A stretch of DNA of 64,000 bases from Sphingobacteriales bacterium JAD_PAG50586_3 (GTDB lineage: Bacteria; Bacteroidota; Bacteroidia; CAMBQF01): assembly GCA_023213195.1 (NCBI GenBank), contig CP096135.1, positions 2,724,842 through 2,788,841 of the forward strand, written 5' to 3'. Shown in pieces: positions 60,884 to 64,000 of this stretch. The notes under the pieces were generated by a model. It was not told the origin of the DNA. It saw only the letters and a program-made list of their open reading frames with translations, and did not search any database. Each line of letters starts with the position of its first letter. Within the stretch, counting starts at the first letter, position 1. A program made the translations under genes and the position numbers.

Positions 60884-60966
60884 TTGATATTAGGTTATTT
60901 TCAACTCTTATGTAGTTGATTAATTAAAATTTATAGGGTAATTACTGTTTGGATGCAGCGAGATTT

Positions 60967-61583
60967 TTATTGATCAATAATTTCAACTTCCATTATTGGA
61001 CTAATCATATACAGGCGTTTTGTGTCTTGTTCAATACACTTAAAGCGCTTACGCACACGCTCTCCCTTAATAAACACCCTGCCATCGGGTATGCTGAAGG
61101 TAGCGTTGAATGGAATCTCGTCTAAATGCTTTTTTAGGTGCCCATCGGGGTCGTAATTTTTAAAACACGCATTAAGTTTACGTCGCCGCAACTAGATGCC
61201 GCCGGGTTAGCCATGTACTTTCGCAGGGCCTTATCTACATCGGGCGGAAACATACCGCTTTGTAAAAAGAACCACATGTGGCGTTTAAACTCCAGCTTCC
61301 ACTCTTTGCCATGCGGGGCAACGGTATTTTTATATAGTATGAAGTTTGAAAGGTGGGCAAACTCATGCACCAGGGTTATAAGAAAAGAGTATTGGTTAAG
61401 GTTGTGGTTGATGGTGATGCAATGGCCCATACCATCAAAAGGGGCACGGTAATCGCCCAGTTTTGTATTGCGCTCGGCGGTAATTATCAGTTTGGTTTGG
61501 TAGCCTATAAGCCAGTTAACCAATAGCGGGCAAGCCGCTTCGGGAACATATTTTTTAAGCATTGTTAAAAGCCTGTCGTACAT
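60967..61583 (-). CDS. SprT-like zinc metalloprotease-domain protein (one frameshift)
   Basis: About 206 residues when joined. The zinc-binding HEFAHL (in FLITLVHEFAHLSNFI) followed by PHGKEWKLEFKRHM (third His ligand region) defines the SprT-like fold. One A lost near 61163 separates MRVLK from NYDPDGHLKKHLDEIPF; the restored frame ends VEIIDQ at 60967. The C-terminal part (GRVFIKGERVRKRFKCIEQD) is basic and could bind nucleic acid, as in Spartan-like proteins. A TATTTTTG -7 box precedes the start. Confidence 0.82.
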
Positions 61584-61652
61584 ACCAAATGCAAAAATAA
61601 TTGGTTGAACGGCTAATTGTCGGATATTTGGGGTTTAATAGGCATAAAAGTT

Positions 61653-63335
61653 ATGAACCGTATTATAGAATGTGTGCCCAATTTTAGCAATGGGCAAAAC
61701 CCCGAAGTATACAACGCAATAGCTGCCGAGGCAGAAACGGTTGAAGGTGTTAAATTGTTGAACGTAGACCCCGGAAAAGCAACCAACCGAACGGTGGTTA
61801 CCATTGCCGGCAGCCCTGAGGCTGTTATAGAAGCGGCATTCCGTTGTATTAAAAAAGCGGCAGAGCTTATAGATATGAGCAAGCACAAAGGCGAGCACCC
61901 GCGCATGGGCGCTACCGATGTGTGCCCTTGGTGCCTATTAGCGGCATAACAATGGAAGAAACGGCAGCGTTTGCAAAACAGCTTGCCAAAAGGGTAGGAG
62001 AGGAGTTACACATACCTGTATACTTATACGAAGCTGCCCAGACTGATAAAAAACGCAGCAACCTTTCGGTTATCCGCGAAGGGGAATATGAAGGCTTTGC
62101 AGAGAAGATTAAAAAAGCAGAGTGGAAGCCAGATTTTGGCCCTGCCGAACTGAATATAAAAGCCGGGGCGACAGTTATAGGTGCGCGCGATTTTTTAATT
62201 GCTTACAACGTTAACCTTAACACCACATCGGTACGCCGTGCCAACTCTGTAGCGTTTGATATACGCGAGAAAGGCCGTGTTAAACGCATTGGCGACCCTG
62301 TTACGGGCGAGGTGGTAAAAGACGAAAACGGCAACCCTGTTTCTATTCCCGGCAGCTTAAAGCATGTTAAGGCCATTGGCTGGTTTATAGAGGAATATGG
62401 CGTTGCCCAAATATCTATGAACCTGACTAATATTATTGAAACGCCTTTGCATATTGCGTTTGACGAGACCTGCACCAAAGCGCAGGCCCGTGGGTTGCGT
62501 GTTACAGGTTCTGAATTGGTGGGCCTTGTGCCGCTAAACTCTTTGTTAGATGCAGGCCGTTATTTCCTAAAAAAACAACAACGCTCGGCGGGAGTGAGTG
62601 ATGCTGAACTAATACGCATAGCGGTAAAAAGCATGGGGCTTGACGAGCTTGGCCCGTTTGACCCGCAAAAACGTGTTATAGAATATTTAATTGCCGAAGG
62701 TTCTGATAAATTAGTAAGCATGAGCCTGCGTGCTTTTGCCGACGAAACAGCATCGGAGAGTCCGGCCCCGGGTGGTGGCTCTATTGCGGCCTATTGCGGT
62801 GCTATGGGCGCATCATTAGCTTCTATGGTGGCTAACCTATCATCGCACAAGCGGGGTTGGGACGATAAATGGGAATATTTTTCTGACTATGCAGAAAAAG
62901 GTCAACGCATTAAAGATGCCTTGCTAAAAGCGGTTGATGAAGACACCGCGGCCTTTAATAAAATTATGAAAGCCTTTGAACTGCCTAAGGGTACCGATGC
63001 CGAAAAGGCCGCCCGCAAGCAGGCTATACAAGATGCTACTAAATATGCTATAGAAGTGCCTTTTAAAGTGATGGGTCTTTGCTTGGAAGCTATGGAAGTA
63101 GCCAAGCGCTATGGCCGAGAGTGGCAACCCCAATAGCGTTACCGATGCAGGTGTGGGCGCACTGAGTGCGCGTACCGGCGTGCGCGGTGCTTTTTTAAAT
63201 GTTAAGATAAATGCAGCGGGGTTTGCTGATAAGGCTTTTGTTGATGATGTACTGGCTAGAGGCGAAGCGCTGGAAGCGCGAGCTCTGGCATTGGAAGATG
63301 AGGTAATGGGGATAGTGAATTCTAAAATTGTTTAG
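61653..63335 (+). CDS. ftcD: Glutamate formimidoyltransferase / formimidoyl-THF cyclodeaminase (two frameshifts)
   Basis: About 560 residues when joined. It takes the formimino group of formiminoglutamate onto tetrahydrofolate and then deaminates it, the last step of the histidine degradation branch. NRIIECVPNFSNGQNPEVYN and HKGEHPRMGATDV belong to the transferase half; ESPAPGGGSIAAYCGAMGAS to the cyclodeaminase half. Breaks: near 61925 (C3 should be C4, restoring GATDVCPLVPISGITMEE) and near 63107 (one extra C, restoring VAKAMAESGNPNSVTDAGVG). Other hut genes are not in the window. A class-1 type element begins 9 bases after the stop. Confidence 0.9.
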
Positions 63336-63343
63336 TACGCTTT

Positions 63344-63480
63344 CACCTCTCCCCGACAATCCAATGAATTGTATTGTCTTTCCCCTCTCCCGGGGGAGAG
63401 GGGGTGTTAAAGTCTTGAGGGCGGTAAGAATTAATTTATTGTCCCCCGCTCACTACGGGAGAGTGGTTAGGGGAGAGGTG
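63344..63480 (+). repeat. Class-1 type hairpin element (137 bp) beside DUF559
   Basis: The outer ends CACCTCTCCCC and GGGGAGAGGTG are perfect inverted repeats. Inside are GACAAT / ATTGTC, then the hairpin CCCCTCTCCC-GG-GGGAGAGGGG, then a segment ending GTCCCCCGCTCACTACGGGA-GAGTGG. The first 97 bp recur at 63904-64000 in the same orientation. Confidence 0.85.
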
Positions 63481-63498
63481 CAAAATAAAAAAGCAGAT

Positions 63499-63870
63499 TT
63501 AAATAGATTTTAGCACTTCCGATATCTTTTGGGTTACAGAATTAACATCCTCCAGAATTTCTGAATTGGTAAATCGTAAAATGGTATAGCCAAGGTCTTT
63601 TAAAACATAATCGCGGTCTTGGTCTTTTTCTATTGCTTCTTTTGAATTATGGATATCCCCATCAACTTCAATTATTAACTTTTTAGAATGGCAATAGAAG
63701 TCGGCAATGTAGTTTAGCAATGAATGTTGCCTTCTGAAGTAATAGTTATCTAATTGCTTTCTCCTCAATTTGTCCCATAGTAAACTTTCGGCAAAGGTTG
63801 GTTTGCGCCTCATTGTGCGGGCAAACTCAAGCTGTTTATGAGGAGAATCAAGATGGAAGTCCCTTAGCAT
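63499..63870 (-). CDS. DUF559 endonuclease-like protein
   Basis: A 123-residue protein of the DUF559 family, relatives of Vsr-type and other PD-(D/E)XK nucleases. ARTMRRKPTFAESLLWDKLR, YFRRQHSLLNYIADFYCHS and KKLIIEVDGDIHNSKEAIEK carry the family pattern; the Asp of IADFYC and the Glu/Asp of IEVDGD are the likely metal ligands. The tail (LKDLGYTILRFTNSEILEDV) is also conserved. It is flanked by two direct copies of a hairpin element (63344 and 63904). Cellular role of DUF559 proteins is not established; a nicking or repeat-processing activity is my inference. Confidence 0.85.
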   Translation of the reverse strand: MLRDFHLDSPHKQLEFARTMRRKPTFAESLLWDKLRRKQLDNYYFRRQHSLLNYIADFYCHSKKLIIEVDGDIHNSKEAIEKDQDRDYVLKDLGYTILRFTNSEILEDVNSVTQKISEVLKSI

Positions 63871-63903
63871 CCAACAAATATATTTTATTTCTTAAATCGT
63901 ATG

Positions 63904-64000
63904 CACCTCTCCCCGCGACAATCCAATAAATTGTATTGTCTTGCCCCTCTCCCGTGGGGAGAGGGGGTTAAAGTGTTGAGGGCAGTAAGAATAAATTTAT
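63904..64000 (+). repeat. Second copy of the DUF559-flanking element (cut by window end)
   Basis: CACCTCTCCCC, GACAAT / ATTGTC, then CCCCTCTCCC-GT-GGGGAGAGGGG, GTTAAAGTGTTGAGGGCAGT. It matches the first 97 bp of 63344-63480 with a few substitutions and small indels. The remaining part lies outside the window. Confidence 0.82.

Noticed and set aside
2435..63335. Frameshifted genes as true pseudogenes
   Set aside because: The breaks are single-base, mostly at homopolymers, and conserved motifs remain on both sides, including in essential-type genes such as fabG. They are therefore annotated as whole CDSs.
63328..63513. 61-residue plus-strand ORF after ftcD
   Set aside because: It is wholly inside the 137-bp hairpin element and has no coding character.
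1..64000. tRNA, rRNA or IS transposase genes
   Set aside because: No cloverleaf with a GTTCGAAT-like T-arm, no rRNA stretch and no transposase motif was found on reading the sequence. A tRNAscan/Infernal run would settle it.

Overview
The window comes from a member of the Bacteroidota. Evidence seen in the sequence: proteins ending in type IX secretion (T9SS) type A and type B sorting domains, promoters of the TTG-N(18-19)-TAnnTTTG kind, TonB-like periplasmic proteins, an HU/CCDC81-like plus SPOR protein, a bacterial GH3-family enzyme, DUF559 and DUF2779-like nucleases, and Kdo (LPS) synthesis genes. No rRNA, tRNA, phage or IS transposase was seen, so finer placement is not attempted.

Layout. 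0-5 kb: TonB-like pair, lipid kinase, Rieske protein, LolC/E-like permease, MurQ. 5-9.4 kb: thioesterase, DedA, rhodanese, phosphosulfolactate synthase and TPR genes. 9.5-16.4 kb: a T9SS protein, CorA, MFS, phosphopantetheinyl transferase, acyltransferase and CBS protein. 16.4-17.65 kb: an intergenic region with two hairpin repeats, an orphan promoter and a 125-bp tandem array, each unit of which carries a 30-37 codon ORF. 17.7-25.2 kb: secreted T9SS proteins, a Cas4-like nuclease half and GH3. 25.3-31.4 kb: kdsB, HU/SPOR protein, TPR protein, CocE hydrolase, PCD and a dihaem cytochrome. 33.1-35.9 kb: a Kdo cluster in which kdsA, a transaldolase-CBS fusion and a kdsC-like phosphatase follow each other. 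36-45 kb: a large membrane protein, methyltransferase, alpha-oxoamine synthase, small genes, fabG and a VWA-like membrane protein. 45.1-47.2 kb: repeat-rich intergenic DNA around an AT-rich orphan gene. 47.2-63.3 kb: peptide ABC ATPase, cysteine desulfurase, a paralogue of the 36-kb membrane protein, SDR, MFS, a pabA/trpG plus hisB-N pair, pruA, aquaporin, 3-hydroxyacyl-CoA dehydrogenase, SprT-like and ftcD. 63.3-64 kb: a DUF559 gene between two copies of a hairpin element.

Two things dominate. First, about nineteen genes carry one or two single-base frameshifts, mostly in homopolymers and in well-conserved housekeeping genes. This looks like residual sequencing error rather than decay, so frameshifted genes are annotated as whole CDSs with break positions. 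Second, intergenic DNA is packed with structured repeats: (i) eight copies of an element made of a C-rich arm, a short hairpin whose sequence differs in every copy while staying self-complementary, and a C-rich palindrome; (ii) two-hairpin elements of about 85-137 bp with inverted ends, two of which flank DUF559; (iii) GTCATYCC-headed palindromes; (iv) the micro-ORF array, a solo copy of which at 47 kb has swallowed two hairpin elements. The transaldolase-CBS fusion in the kds cluster is the most promising metabolic novelty, and the micro-ORF array and hairpin families the most promising undescribed genetic elements.
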